In this document: in pieces, positions 1-7,985 of the stretch
How the letters are laid out: the number at the start of each line of letters is the position of its first letter
Position numbering within the stretch: position 1 is the stretch's first letter
Assembly (NCBI RefSeq): GCF_024518835.1
Contig: NZ_JANIGO010000005.1
Span: 124,001 to 188,000, forward strand
Direction of reading: 5' to 3'
DNA: 64,000 nucleotides
Source of the DNA: Limnobacter humi
GTDB taxonomy: Bacteria > Pseudomonadota > Gammaproteobacteria > Burkholderiales > Burkholderiaceae_B
Notes under the pieces: generated by a model
Seen by the model: the letters and a program-made list of their open reading frames with translations, nothing else
Databases searched by the model: none
Told to the model about the DNA's origin: nothing
Made by a program: the position numbers and the translations under genes

Positions 1-257
1 GTGTTGTAGATGCTCATGAACAAACTGGCATGGGCATTGGGCGCACGGAATAAAAACCACTCGGTGGAAAACGGCAATGGCCCCTTCTGGGGCGCTTCAC
101 CTTTTACTTCCTTGTAAATCGACAGGCAGCGGTCACGCGACAACTGGGGAAACTCTGACTGAATCACCTGCAAGCGCGCACCCAGCGCAATCAGCTGGGC
201 AGCCTTTTGAACGGCCTGCGCATCGTCCAGTACGCTTTTCTTCAACGCAGTGCCCAT
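1..257 (-). CDS. flhC: Flagellar master regulator FlhC, N-terminal part (cut by window edge)
   Basis: FlhC forms the FlhD4C2 complex that switches on class II flagellar genes. About 85 residues are present, starting MGTALKKSVLDDAQAV. They include the family landmarks LIALGARLQ, an LSRDR stretch, LYKE-like IYKEVKG and the motif KGPLPFSTEWF, in the order seen in enterobacterial FlhC. The C-terminal zinc-binding cysteines lie beyond position 1. The ATG is 2 nt after the flhD stop, so flhD and flhC form one operon reading left. Sequence identity is clear; only completeness is unknown. Confidence 0.93.
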   Translation of the reverse strand, partial: MGTALKKSVLDDAQAVQKAAQLIALGARLQVIQSEFPQLSRDRCLSIYKEVKGEAPQKGPLPFSTEWFLFRAPNAHASLFMSIYN

Positions 258-259
258 GG

Positions 260-607
260 TCAGCCCGCCAACTTGTGCTCAACCGGGTGACGAAATCCGA
301 GAATGCTTGCATGCAGGGCCGTGAGTCGAGGGTCGGTGGACTGGTCATTGGCCAGTGCCCACAGTTTTTCATGGTCAAACCGCAAGGTGCACAGCGACAG
401 CGATGTGGAGGCCAGGCGCATCAGGTCCGTGGTGCTCATGTCCATCAGGGTGTCGGCCACACCATCGGGCAGGCCCAATTGCGCTTTGGCAGTCACCTTG
501 TTGTCGTTCAGCATGCGCTGGGCCAGCATCAGGAAATTCAGGTTCAATTCCCGCAGCTCATTCAACATGCGTTCTGCGCTTCCTTTGCCCACGCTCAATG
601 CACTCAT
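260..607 (-). CDS. flhD: Flagellar master regulator FlhD
   Basis: DNA-binding partner of FlhC in the FlhD4C2 activator. The 115-residue protein has the normal FlhD length and its hallmarks: ELRELNLNFLMLAQRML near residues 17-33, a helix-turn-helix-like middle (LGLPDGVADTLMDMS) and LRFDHEKLW near residues 75-83. The start is well supported, with GGAGGAACC directly before the ATG. The gene is first in the flhDC operon and diverges from the DUF945-like gene across 132 bp that must hold the flhDC promoter; I could not assign a convincing -35/-10 there. Confidence 0.93.
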   Translation of the reverse strand: MSALSVGKGSAERMLNELRELNLNFLMLAQRMLNDNKVTAKAQLGLPDGVADTLMDMSTTDLMRLASTSLSLCTLRFDHEKLWALANDQSTDPRLTALHASILGFRHPVEHKLAG

Positions 608-739
608 GGTTCCTCCGAACAGCAGCCTTGGGGGTGCTTGTGTTTCATTTCAACTTCGCCGTACAATCGCCTCACTGGGTCTGCAAACTTCAGTCAAGCT
701 TCGCGGCGTTTCATTCAGTGTATTGCTCGATGGGACGCC

Positions 740-2143
740 ATGATGAAAAAGAAAACCGCATTTATTGGAGGATTTCTCCTCCTGCTTCTGCTGCTGGGTG
801 GCGGTGCCACCGGCTTCATCTATTACCAGGCCCGTCAGTTTCAACACACCATTCAATCCTGGGCTGGTGAATCGGGTCTCGAGTTGGGCCACTTGCGCCT
901 GGGCTTGGGTGACCTCGAGCAGGGCGATTCCTTTCCAGTGTCCACCGGACAGTTCCGGGTGTCGGTGCTGAACCGCTGCAATGCAGAAGTGCTGGATGTT
1001 GGCGTGGTCAAATACACCATGGGTCAGGTGCCGTTTTTTTACGAGCACGGCAATTTTCAATGGTTCCCCGCCGATTCTGACGACACCGATCCCCTGTTGA
1101 CCGTGACCACCTTGCGCAAAGCCAACTCGGTGGATGTCAGCCTGCAACCCTCCCCATGGATGAGCACCTTCGCGCTGGCACCGGCACTCAAGCTTCAAGT
1201 GGGCAGCCGCCAAATTGAGCTCGACATGGCTGCACAGCTCATCAAGCTGGCTGCTGTCACCGAGCAGCCGGATGACCTTCTGGCTCGTCAGGTGAGCCTG
1301 AAACTCAAATGGGACACCCGTGATGCCCTGAACTCCGAGCTTCACGTGCATGCAGACCAAATCAGCAGCGATACCCACAACGTGAAAGACCTGGACATGC
1401 GCGTGATTGCCGAAAGCGATGACACCGATCAAATCCAGTGGGTGTTGAGCGCAGAAACCGGTGCATTGAAATGGGGCGATGTGTTACTGGACAAAACCAA
1501 AACCGACACCAGTCTTTTTGTGGGTCACAGTCCCTCCCTGCAATTCCTGTTGCAATCGGCCATGCAGTCATGCGGTGGTTTTGCAACCGCCAAAAGCCAT
1601 GAGTTCAATGTTCAGTCTGCCTACAACCTGCTGATCCAGAAAGGCCTGCGGTTGCAGCACACCTTGACTGGTGAAATCAATGCCGCACCCGTGGTGTGGG
1701 ACACCCGAATCAGCCTGAACCCGCAGCTGGACTTCAACACCGGCCTGATTCACCTGGGCCGTTCCATCGACATCACCAATCAACTCACCATTCCGTTTGA
1801 CAAATTTGGCAAGAAGCAACTGGCACAAGCCATGGAGACCGGGCTGTTTACCGCCCGCGAACTGAAAGGCCCTTATGACAGCAAAACCACCCGCAACGCC
1901 AGTCTGCTTCAACGGCAACTGGCCGCCATGGATTCAGCCAGTGGCCAGCGGGGTACCACATTGGCCGGGTTGTGGGCCAATGATTTGAAACGCTGGTTGA
2001 ACGATGCGGAGCAATCGCTGTACCTCAAAGAGTTTGCTTTGGCACCCAATGTGTCCATCACACCCCGGGTGAATTTTGAAGGGCTGGATGGTGTTCGCGT
2101 CGATGCACAAGGCGGTGTTCGAAAACTGCTGAAAACCCCGTAG
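740..2143 (+). CDS. Membrane-anchored DUF945 (YdgA)-like protein
   Basis: 467-residue protein with a positively charged start (MMKKK) followed by one strong transmembrane segment (residues about 7-28) and a long, probably periplasmic beta-rich domain. Architecture and length match the DUF945/YdgA family, whose function is poorly known. I chose the ATG at 740 because the frame upstream reads through flhD and shows no membrane signal; an ATG at 743 is equally possible. The gene stands between flhD (divergent) and motA (same strand, 117 bp downstream), so a motility link is possible but unproven. Family assignment is tentative. Confidence 0.6.
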   Translation: MMKKKTAFIGGFLLLLLLLGGGATGFIYYQARQFQHTIQSWAGESGLELGHLRLGLGDLEQGDSFPVSTGQFRVSVLNRCNAEVLDVGVVKYTMGQVPFFYEHGNFQWFPADSDDTDPLLTVTTLRKANSVDVSLQPSPWMSTFALAPALKLQVGSRQIELDMAAQLIKLAAVTEQPDDLLARQVSLKLKWDTRDALNSELHVHADQISSDTHNVKDLDMRVIAESDDTDQIQWVLSAETGALKWGDVLLDKTKTDTSLFVGHSPSLQFLLQSAMQSCGGFATAKSHEFNVQSAYNLLIQKGLRLQHTLTGEINAAPVVWDTRISLNPQLDFNTGLIHLGRSIDITNQLTIPFDKFGKKQLAQAMETGLFTARELKGPYDSKTTRNASLLQRQLAAMDSASGQRGTTLAGLWANDLKRWLNDAEQSLYLKEFALAPNVSITPRVNFEGLDGVRVDAQGGVRKLLKTP

Positions 2144-2169
2144 GAGCCAGCGCAATTGCCTGTCGCCTG

Positions 2170-2201
2170 TTTGAAACCACCTGTTTTTAGCCTGTTTCAA
2201 A
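2170..2201. repeat. Inverted repeat upstream of motA
   Basis: TTTGAAAC (2170-2177) and GTTTCAAA (2194-2201) are perfect 8-bp inverted arms separated by 16 bp, 59 bp before the motA start. The size and symmetry suggest an operator or transcript hairpin. It does not match the enterobacterial FlhD4C2 box I know, so a role in FlhDC control is a guess. Confidence 0.4.
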
Positions 2202-2260
2202 TTGCCGGCAGGGCCGCTGTGCCACAGATAATGAATTGACAAAGGCTTTGCGCACACACC

Positions 2261-3181
2261 ATGAAAATACTCATCAGTTTTATCGTGGCCACACTCAGTA
2301 TTTTTGGTGGCTATATGCTGGCCGGTGGCCAGCTCTACCTGCTGTTACAGCCTGCGGAGTATCTCATCATCGTGGGCGGCGCGGCTGCGGCGTTTTACTT
2401 GGGCACCAGTCAGAAATCGCTGACCATCCTCAAAGGTGTGCTCAAGAAAAGCATGCAGCCCGAAATGCAAACTGACGAATACATGGACGTCATGGGCGTG
2501 ATGCACGATGTGCTGGCCAAACTCAGCCGTGAGGGCATGATTGCCATTGAGGCCGACATTGAACGGCCCGAGTCCAGCAACCTGTTTGGTCGTTATCCTT
2601 CCGTGGTTCGCGACCCACAAACCCTGAATTTCATCACCGACTATTTGCGGATGATGGTGACCTCCAAAATGAGTGGTCAACAAATTCAAAGCGCCATGGA
2701 CGATGAAATCACCGCGCGCCGAAAGGAAAACGACAAGGCAGCCGGTGCCATCTACAAAACAGCCGATGCCTTGCCCGCCTTCGGCATCATGGCCGCCGTG
2801 ATGGGTGTGGTGCACGTCATGGGCTCGGTGGGCCAGGTGAGCAATGCCGAACTGGGTGTGATGATCGGCAGTGCGCTGGTGGGCACCTTCATTGGCGTGT
2901 TGATTGCCTACGCCTATGTGGGGCCTTTGGGGCAGTTTGTGGAAAGCCGCCTGGCCGACCAGGTTAAAAAGCTGGAGTGCATACAAGCCATTTTGGTGGC
3001 GCACATTGGTTACGGTTTTTCGCCGGCATTGTCGGTGGAGTTTGGTCGCAAAACCCTGTTCAGCGGTGTGCGCCCCAGCTATGACGACATGGAGCTGCGC
3101 ATCAAGGAACTGCGCAATGCAGGCACCGGCAGCGGTGGTGCAGCAGGCGCTTCGGCCACCAACATCTTTCAGGCCCGTTAA
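2261..3181 (+). CDS. motA: Flagellar motor stator protein MotA
   Basis: Inner-membrane stator subunit that with MotB couples ion flow to torque. The 306-residue protein has four membrane segments: residues about 2-22 and 28-48, then a pair near 170-192 and 200-222. The long cytoplasmic loop in between contains the charged helices that contact FliG. Conserved prolines are seen in ADALPAFGIMAAVMGVV and AYVGPLG. No good Shine-Dalgarno precedes the ATG, but the N-terminus aligns with the family. motB follows after 6 nt. Confidence 0.95.
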   Translation: MKILISFIVATLSIFGGYMLAGGQLYLLLQPAEYLIIVGGAAAAFYLGTSQKSLTILKGVLKKSMQPEMQTDEYMDVMGVMHDVLAKLSREGMIAIEADIERPESSNLFGRYPSVVRDPQTLNFITDYLRMMVTSKMSGQQIQSAMDDEITARRKENDKAAGAIYKTADALPAFGIMAAVMGVVHVMGSVGQVSNAELGVMIGSALVGTFIGVLIAYAYVGPLGQFVESRLADQVKKLECIQAILVAHIGYGFSPALSVEFGRKTLFSGVRPSYDDMELRIKELRNAGTGSGGAAGASATNIFQAR

Positions 3182-3187
3182 ATCGTC

Positions 3188-4081
3188 ATGAAAGACGCCA
3201 GCCCCAAGCCAGCCATTGTGCTGGTTCGTCGACAAAGTGACGATGAGGTTCCCAAGCCCTTTGGTGCCTGGAAGCTGGCCTATGCCGACTTCGTGACCGC
3301 CATGATGGCCTTCTTCCTGCTGATGTGGCTTCTGTCTTCTCCGCGCCCGTCTGACCTGGCCGGTTTGGCCGATTACTTCACGCTCAGCAAGCCCACGGCC
3401 ACACAAGCCAAGGGGCAGTCTGCATCGCAAAGCGACAGCAAAAAAGACACACAAGGTGGCAAAGCCCGCGAGCAGGACAAAAAAGAGGCGGCCAAAGAGG
3501 TCAAGCCTCAATCCAGCATGCTGGAGATGGCCCGGCAAGAACTGAAGATTCAGCAAGAGAAGGCCGATCAGCAGCGCCTGGAAAACCTCAAAGACCAGCT
3601 GCAGGCCATGATCGACAAAGACCCCAACACCCGCCCGTATCGAGACCAAATCAAACTCGACAACTCGGTGGAAGGTTTGTTGATTCAGTTGATTGACGGC
3701 GGCAAGCGCCCGATGTTTGATTCGGGCAGCGCCAACCTGCGCCCCTACGCAGCCGATATTCTGGGGCGCCTCACCCAAGTGCTGAACCAGGTCGACAACC
3801 GCATGACGGTGACTGGACACACCGACGGCATTGCCTTCTCCGCCCGCGGTGGCACCTATTCCAATTGGGAATTGTCTTCCGACCGAGCCAATTCATCGCG
3901 CCGCGCCATGGTGAGCAGTGGCCTGCTGGAACAAAAAGTGATTCGCGTGGTGGGCATGGCCGACGCCAACCCCATGGTGGAAGACCCGGCCGACCCGGTT
4001 AACCGCCGCATTGAAATTTTGGTGCTCACCAAAAAAGCGGAAGTGGATTTGCTGAAGCGTCGAATACTGGAAGGCCTATGA
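3188..4081 (+). CDS. motB: Flagellar motor stator protein MotB
   Basis: Stator subunit that carries the ion-binding aspartate and anchors the stator to peptidoglycan. The single membrane helix (about residues 31-51, AYADFVTAMMAFFLLMWLL) contains the functional Asp34. A charged, Lys/Gln-rich linker (75-135) follows, then an OmpA-type peptidoglycan-binding domain (about 155-285, with TVTGHTDG and NRRIEILVL). Length (297 aa) is normal. The helix resembles proton-type MotB. Its stop overlaps the start of the next gene (ATGA). Confidence 0.95.
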   Translation: MKDASPKPAIVLVRRQSDDEVPKPFGAWKLAYADFVTAMMAFFLLMWLLSSPRPSDLAGLADYFTLSKPTATQAKGQSASQSDSKKDTQGGKAREQDKKEAAKEVKPQSSMLEMARQELKIQQEKADQQRLENLKDQLQAMIDKDPNTRPYRDQIKLDNSVEGLLIQLIDGGKRPMFDSGSANLRPYAADILGRLTQVLNQVDNRMTVTGHTDGIAFSARGGTYSNWELSSDRANSSRRAMVSSGLLEQKVIRVVGMADANPMVEDPADPVNRRIEILVLTKKAEVDLLKRRILEGL

Positions 4082-5496
4082 ACAGCAACGACAACAAGGA
4101 AGATGTGAGTTTTCTCGAATCACTGCCGCGAATCGACAAGTTCACCGGCATTCGCGAAAGCGAGCCATTGCCGCGCAACAATGCGTTCAAGGATTCGCTT
4201 CCCCTGCAAGGCACCACCGTCCTGATTCTGGACCGCAGCGCACCCTCCACCAAGCATTTGAAAGATGAACTGGCCCAAATGGGCAGTACGCAGTTTGATG
4301 TGGTGAACAACCCGAACGATTTTTTCCGCTACGTGCTGGAGCGCAATTACGACTTCGTGTTTTGTGACTACAACATTGACGAACGCCGCAATGGTGCCGT
4401 GGTCATGGAAGAACTTCGCACCAAGCAGGCCGCCCATTTTGGCAGCAGCATCATTGTGGTGTCGGGCGACCGCTCCTCCAGCGCGCTGGTGGGCATGATG
4501 GAATTTGAACCCGAAGCCTTCCTGATCAAACCCTTTTCTGCCGAAGAGTTGTCCAAGCGTGTCATTCGCATTCATGCACGCCGCATGGTGCTCAAGGCCG
4601 CCTTAAAGGCCAAGCACTACAAACAGTACGACGCCGCCTTGGTGCTGTGTGATGAAGTGCTGCGTGACTTTCCACAATACGACAAGGATGTATTCCGCCT
4701 GAAGGTGGAGGTGTTGCTGCAGGCCAAACGGCATGATGAAGCCGAAGCCCTGTTGAAAAACCACACCTCGCTGCAGGCACCCGGCTGGATCGACCTCACC
4801 TTGGCACGCTTAAGCCGCATCAAGGGCGACAAAGGCGAAGCGGAAAGCTGGCTGCGCAAAGCCATCACCTATGCCCCGCACTTCATCCAGGCGCATGACG
4901 AACTGGCCGATTTACTGATCGAGTCCAGCCGCGTGGAAGAGGCACTCAGTGTGCTGGAAGGCTTGAGTGCGGTGGTTGCACCCTCCATCAAGCGCTTGCG
5001 CTGCTTGTCCGAACTGGCCGACCTGCAAGGCTACGATGACAAAAAACGAAATTACCTGAACCGGCTGATTGACCGCACGGTGGGCACCACCCTGGTGTCG
5101 GCCAACGACTTTTACCGCCTGGCCCAAGCCCAAATCGACAACCAGCGCCCCGATGAGGCCTACAAGGTGTTGGGCCGCATGCGCAGTGTGATTGATGCCG
5201 CGGAAGCCGAGATGGCCGAAAACCTGCTGATTGTGTACGGCCACTACCTGAACAACGATGTGGAGCGCGCCAGGGCCGACCTGGAAGTGGTGGTGAAGAA
5301 ACAAATCAGCAAGGGCATTCAACTGTGCACGGAAGGGCGCATTACGCTGATGACCCTGTGCGCCCGTTTGGGCTTGTTGAAGAAAGCAGAGTCGCTGCGC
5401 CAGCAGTTGCTCAAAACCACCGCCAGCACCGCCACCGTATTGCGCATTCACCGGGCCATGCAAACACCCGCAGCACCGGCGAAAGCAGCATACTGA
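4078..5496 (+). CDS. Response regulator with CheY-like receiver and TPR repeats
   Basis: 472 residues. A receiver domain occupies about residues 43-170: phospho-acceptor Asp97 (FCDYNID), switch Ser129 (VVSGD) and Lys151 (LIKPF) are present, but the acidic pair is reduced to one Asp (ILDRS). From about 180 to 450 helical TPR-type repeats follow, for example KHYKQYDAALVLCDEVLRDF and AITYAPHFIQAHDELADLL. There is no DNA-binding or enzymatic output, so the output is probably protein-protein interaction. The start overlaps the motB stop by 4 nt, which implies translational coupling and a job at the stator or in chemotaxis (inference). Confidence 0.85.
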   Translation: MNSNDNKEDVSFLESLPRIDKFTGIRESEPLPRNNAFKDSLPLQGTTVLILDRSAPSTKHLKDELAQMGSTQFDVVNNPNDFFRYVLERNYDFVFCDYNIDERRNGAVVMEELRTKQAAHFGSSIIVVSGDRSSSALVGMMEFEPEAFLIKPFSAEELSKRVIRIHARRMVLKAALKAKHYKQYDAALVLCDEVLRDFPQYDKDVFRLKVEVLLQAKRHDEAEALLKNHTSLQAPGWIDLTLARLSRIKGDKGEAESWLRKAITYAPHFIQAHDELADLLIESSRVEEALSVLEGLSAVVAPSIKRLRCLSELADLQGYDDKKRNYLNRLIDRTVGTTLVSANDFYRLAQAQIDNQRPDEAYKVLGRMRSVIDAAEAEMAENLLIVYGHYLNNDVERARADLEVVVKKQISKGIQLCTEGRITLMTLCARLGLLKKAESLRQQLLKTTASTATVLRIHRAMQTPAAPAKAAY

Positions 5497-5513
5497 CCTT
5501 TCCAGCCTGGGCT

Positions 5514-6989
5514 TTAGCCCTGCTGTTGCTGTTGCAGGGCACCCAGGCGCTGGGTTAGCAAATTCTGGCTACTTTGCAGGCTGGAAATGCTGGCATCCAG
5601 TGCCGAGAACTGCTTGAACAGCCGTTCCTGAATGCGGTCCACCCGTTTGTTGAATTGAATGCGGTCATTGTCAATGCGGCGAATGGCCGCGTTCAGTGAA
5701 TCGCTGCGCTGGGCCAGTGGGCCTGCAATGCCGGTGAGGTCCTTCAGCACCTTGTCCAAATTGCTCAGCAAGCCCGTGTTGCCGCTGCTGGTACTGCCCA
5801 AAATGTTCACAGCGCCATTGGGGTCGCTGGCCACCAGTGCATCCAGCTTGGCGCTGTCATCCAGCACCATCAAACCGGTTTTATCAATCTTGATGCCCAA
5901 GTCGCTCAGGTATTTTTGGGTGCCACCCACATCTGCACCGGCGGCCAACACCCGGCGAATGGACTGTTCAATTTGACCGGGCAGGCTTTCGCTGGACAGC
6001 TTGGCGTCCTTGTCCTGGTTGGCCTTCAGGTTGCCAACGGTTTTGTTGTAGGTGGTGATGAAGTCGGCAATTTTTGACTTCACGGCGGCATTGTCCACAC
6101 CAAAGGTGCCGGTGATGGTGGCGGTGGCCGCGTCCACCTTCAGCGCCGCAAAGCTCAAGCCAGCCACTGCATTGTTGAACTGGTTGCTGCTGCTGGCCAC
6201 GCCAATGTTGCCATTCACCACCGCTTTGGCGTCTTTCGCGGCCGACACCTGGGTCACATCCCCCGCACTGCCCACGGCCGGGTCAAACAACAAAGCCTCC
6301 AAGCCATTGGTGGGGGCACCCCCGGCATCGCCAATCTGAAAGGCCTGTGCTGTGCCCGTGCCCTTACTTTCAATCACCAGGCGCTTGTTGGGTGTGCCAA
6401 TCACATCGTCCACTCGGGCGCTGATGCGGGTTTTCAACGTGGTGTCGGCATTGATGGCGGCGGCAATGTCACTCAAGTTGTATTCGCCACTGGCATTGGC
6501 CGTGAGCGCCAGGTCCACAGTGGTGCCATCGCTGGTAAACGCTCGGCCAGTGTCTGCATCGGCCACGCCATTGGCATTGCTCGCCAGTGCACCAAAGGTA
6601 AATCGAAGGGTGCCTTGCGTGCTGGCCGCCACGCCAGTGGTCAACTTGCCGGCGTTGTAGCCGGTGGTTTGCACCAACTGCTTGGTGGCCAACTGGTTCA
6701 CCTTCACCGTGTAGGTGTTGTTGGTGCCGTTCACCAACGTGGGGGTCACAATCTCGGGGTTGGTATTTTGGGTTTTTTGGGTGCCCGCAGCCAGCTCCCG
6801 AATTTTTTTGGCAGCGTCCTGCAGGCTGGCCAGGTTGCTTTTGATCAAGCCAAACTGGCTAATGCGGTCTTTGTAGTCCGCCTGTTGCTGGGTTTTGGGC
6901 GCAAACTTGGCCCGCTCCAGGTTCACCAATTGGCCCACAATGCCATTGATGTCCAGGCCCGAGCCCAAGCCGTTTGCAGTAATCCCCAT
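5514..6989 (-). CDS. fliD: Flagellar hook-associated protein 2, filament cap FliD
   Basis: Cap protein that folds and polymerises flagellin at the filament tip. The 491-residue protein starts MGITANGLGSGLDINGIVGQL, the canonical FliD N-terminus. It has the variable middle D2/D3 region and ends in a helical coiled-coil segment (QSSQNLLTQRLGALQQQQQG) typical of FliD. It sits 2 nt behind the unknown 252-aa gene and reads in the same direction as fliC. It converges with the receiver-TPR gene, 17 bp apart. Confidence 0.95.
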   Translation of the reverse strand: MGITANGLGSGLDINGIVGQLVNLERAKFAPKTQQQADYKDRISQFGLIKSNLASLQDAAKKIRELAAGTQKTQNTNPEIVTPTLVNGTNNTYTVKVNQLATKQLVQTTGYNAGKLTTGVAASTQGTLRFTFGALASNANGVADADTGRAFTSDGTTVDLALTANASGEYNLSDIAAAINADTTLKTRISARVDDVIGTPNKRLVIESKGTGTAQAFQIGDAGGAPTNGLEALLFDPAVGSAGDVTQVSAAKDAKAVVNGNIGVASSSNQFNNAVAGLSFAALKVDAATATITGTFGVDNAAVKSKIADFITTYNKTVGNLKANQDKDAKLSSESLPGQIEQSIRRVLAAGADVGGTQKYLSDLGIKIDKTGLMVLDDSAKLDALVASDPNGAVNILGSTSSGNTGLLSNLDKVLKDLTGIAGPLAQRSDSLNAAIRRIDNDRIQFNKRVDRIQERLFKQFSALDASISSLQSSQNLLTQRLGALQQQQQG

Positions 6990-6991
6990 GC

Positions 6992-7750
6992 TTAGGCACC
7001 ACCCGCGTCAGAATCTTTCAACATGCGGGCCACCATGTCTGCATTCACATTGGCTTGGGCTTTCAGCGCGCTGTCTCGCTGGCCTTGCATGCTTTCCCCC
7101 AGTTTGCCCAGCACGCGCTCCAGCCCCTCGCGGGTGCCCAGGTCGGCCTCGGCTTTGCTGCTGGCCGCACTCACCGTGCTGGTCAGTTTCTCCAGCCGTG
7201 TTTGCGCCTTGTTCAACGCCTCGTTCACCAGGCTCACGGCTTGCGCCAGTTGTTTCAGTTCGGTTTGGCCAGCCCCATCCAGGCCTTGCTTGGCCACCTT
7301 GGCCAGCACCGCCACCGCTTCCACCACATCGGTAAAGTTGGCCGTGTCGGAATTGGCCAGGCGCCGTTGCACATCGGCCAGCTCTTGCTCGGCCCGCACA
7401 TTGGCCAGTTCGCTCAGCAGGCGCAGGGATTTGTCACCGGCCTTTTTGAGGGTGTCGTCGCTGGCTGGGCCACCTTCACCCAACAGCAGTGGGCGAATTT
7501 CCTGAAAAGCGCTGGTGGCTGCCTGAAACACGCTGCGTGCACCTTGCAGTTCTTTCAGGAACGCATTGGCCGTGTCCACCTGTTGGCGTTTTACGGAGCT
7601 GAGTTCCACCGTGCTCTCGCTGGTTTGAGCGCGAACAGCCGCCCCCGGGTTCCCCTTGTTCACTGGGGCCTCCGCGGAAAAAGGCTTGATCAAGTTCAAA
7701 CTGTTCTGGCTCACGGCGCTGCTCAAGGTGGTGTCGGTGCTTTGCGGCAT
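6992..7750 (-). CDS. Unrecognised helical protein between fliC and fliD
   Basis: 252 residues, no family recognised. The ATG at 7750 is preferred over one 18 nt upstream because GGAGA lies 7 nt before it. The sequence is Ala/Gln/Lys/Ser-rich and mostly predicted helix or coiled coil (about residues 50-250), without signal peptide, membrane segment or cysteine. The gene is 2 nt upstream of fliD, has its own sigma-28-like promoter (7822-7849) and follows fliC. Possible jobs are a secreted filament or cap accessory, an export chaperone or a glycosylation helper. It is longer than FlaG and lacks its pattern, and is not FliS or FliT as I know them. Confidence 0.75.
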   Translation of the reverse strand: MPQSTDTTLSSAVSQNSLNLIKPFSAEAPVNKGNPGAAVRAQTSESTVELSSVKRQQVDTANAFLKELQGARSVFQAATSAFQEIRPLLLGEGGPASDDTLKKAGDKSLRLLSELANVRAEQELADVQRRLANSDTANFTDVVEAVAVLAKVAKQGLDGAGQTELKQLAQAVSLVNEALNKAQTRLEKLTSTVSAASSKAEADLGTREGLERVLGKLGESMQGQRDSALKAQANVNADMVARMLKDSDAGGA

Positions 7751-7821
7751 AGTCGTTTCTCCATGCAATCAAGCCAACTTGCACAAGGCGTGGCTCAACC
7801 CATGTTGCAACCTCACTGTGG

Positions 7822-7849
7822 AATACGGCTCAAGGGAATGTGAACTTTA
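7822..7849 (-). promoter_or_regulatory. Sigma-28 (FliA)-type promoter for the unknown gene and fliD
   Basis: Read on the minus strand, TAAAGTTC (7849-7842) is followed after 12 nt by GCCGTATT (7829-7822), close to the flagellar sigma-28 consensus TAAAGTTT-N11-GCCGATAA with one extra spacer base. It lies 72 bp before the ATG at 7750, so the unknown gene and fliD can be expressed late, with the filament genes. Confidence 0.65.
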
Positions 7850-7886
7850 CAAACACCACCCTACACCGCAAACACAGCCGTGCCAC

Positions 7887-7921
7887 AAAAGAAATCGGGC
7901 CAAAACCAGGGTTTTGACCCG
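7887..7921 (-). terminator. Rho-independent terminator after fliC
   Basis: On the minus strand a 12-bp stem (CGGGTCAAAACC with GGTTTTGGCCCG, one T-G wobble; 7921-7896) is followed by ATTTCTTTT. It lies about 65 bp past the fliC stop and separates fliC from the promoter of the next gene. Confidence 0.8.
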
Positions 7922-7985
7922 AAAAGCTGCTGTATACAGCCCCAAGGCGGCGGGTAACCGCCCGGGGTTTGCTGCCGCGTGTGGA

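Noticed and set aside
77-739. N-terminal extension of the DUF945-like frame on the plus strand
   Set aside because: It runs antisense through flhD and flhC, which have clear protein families and ribosome sites; the membrane protein starts naturally at 740.
2345-3820. Long antisense frame over motA-motB
   Set aside because: It crosses two well-defined genes and shows only the mirror composition.
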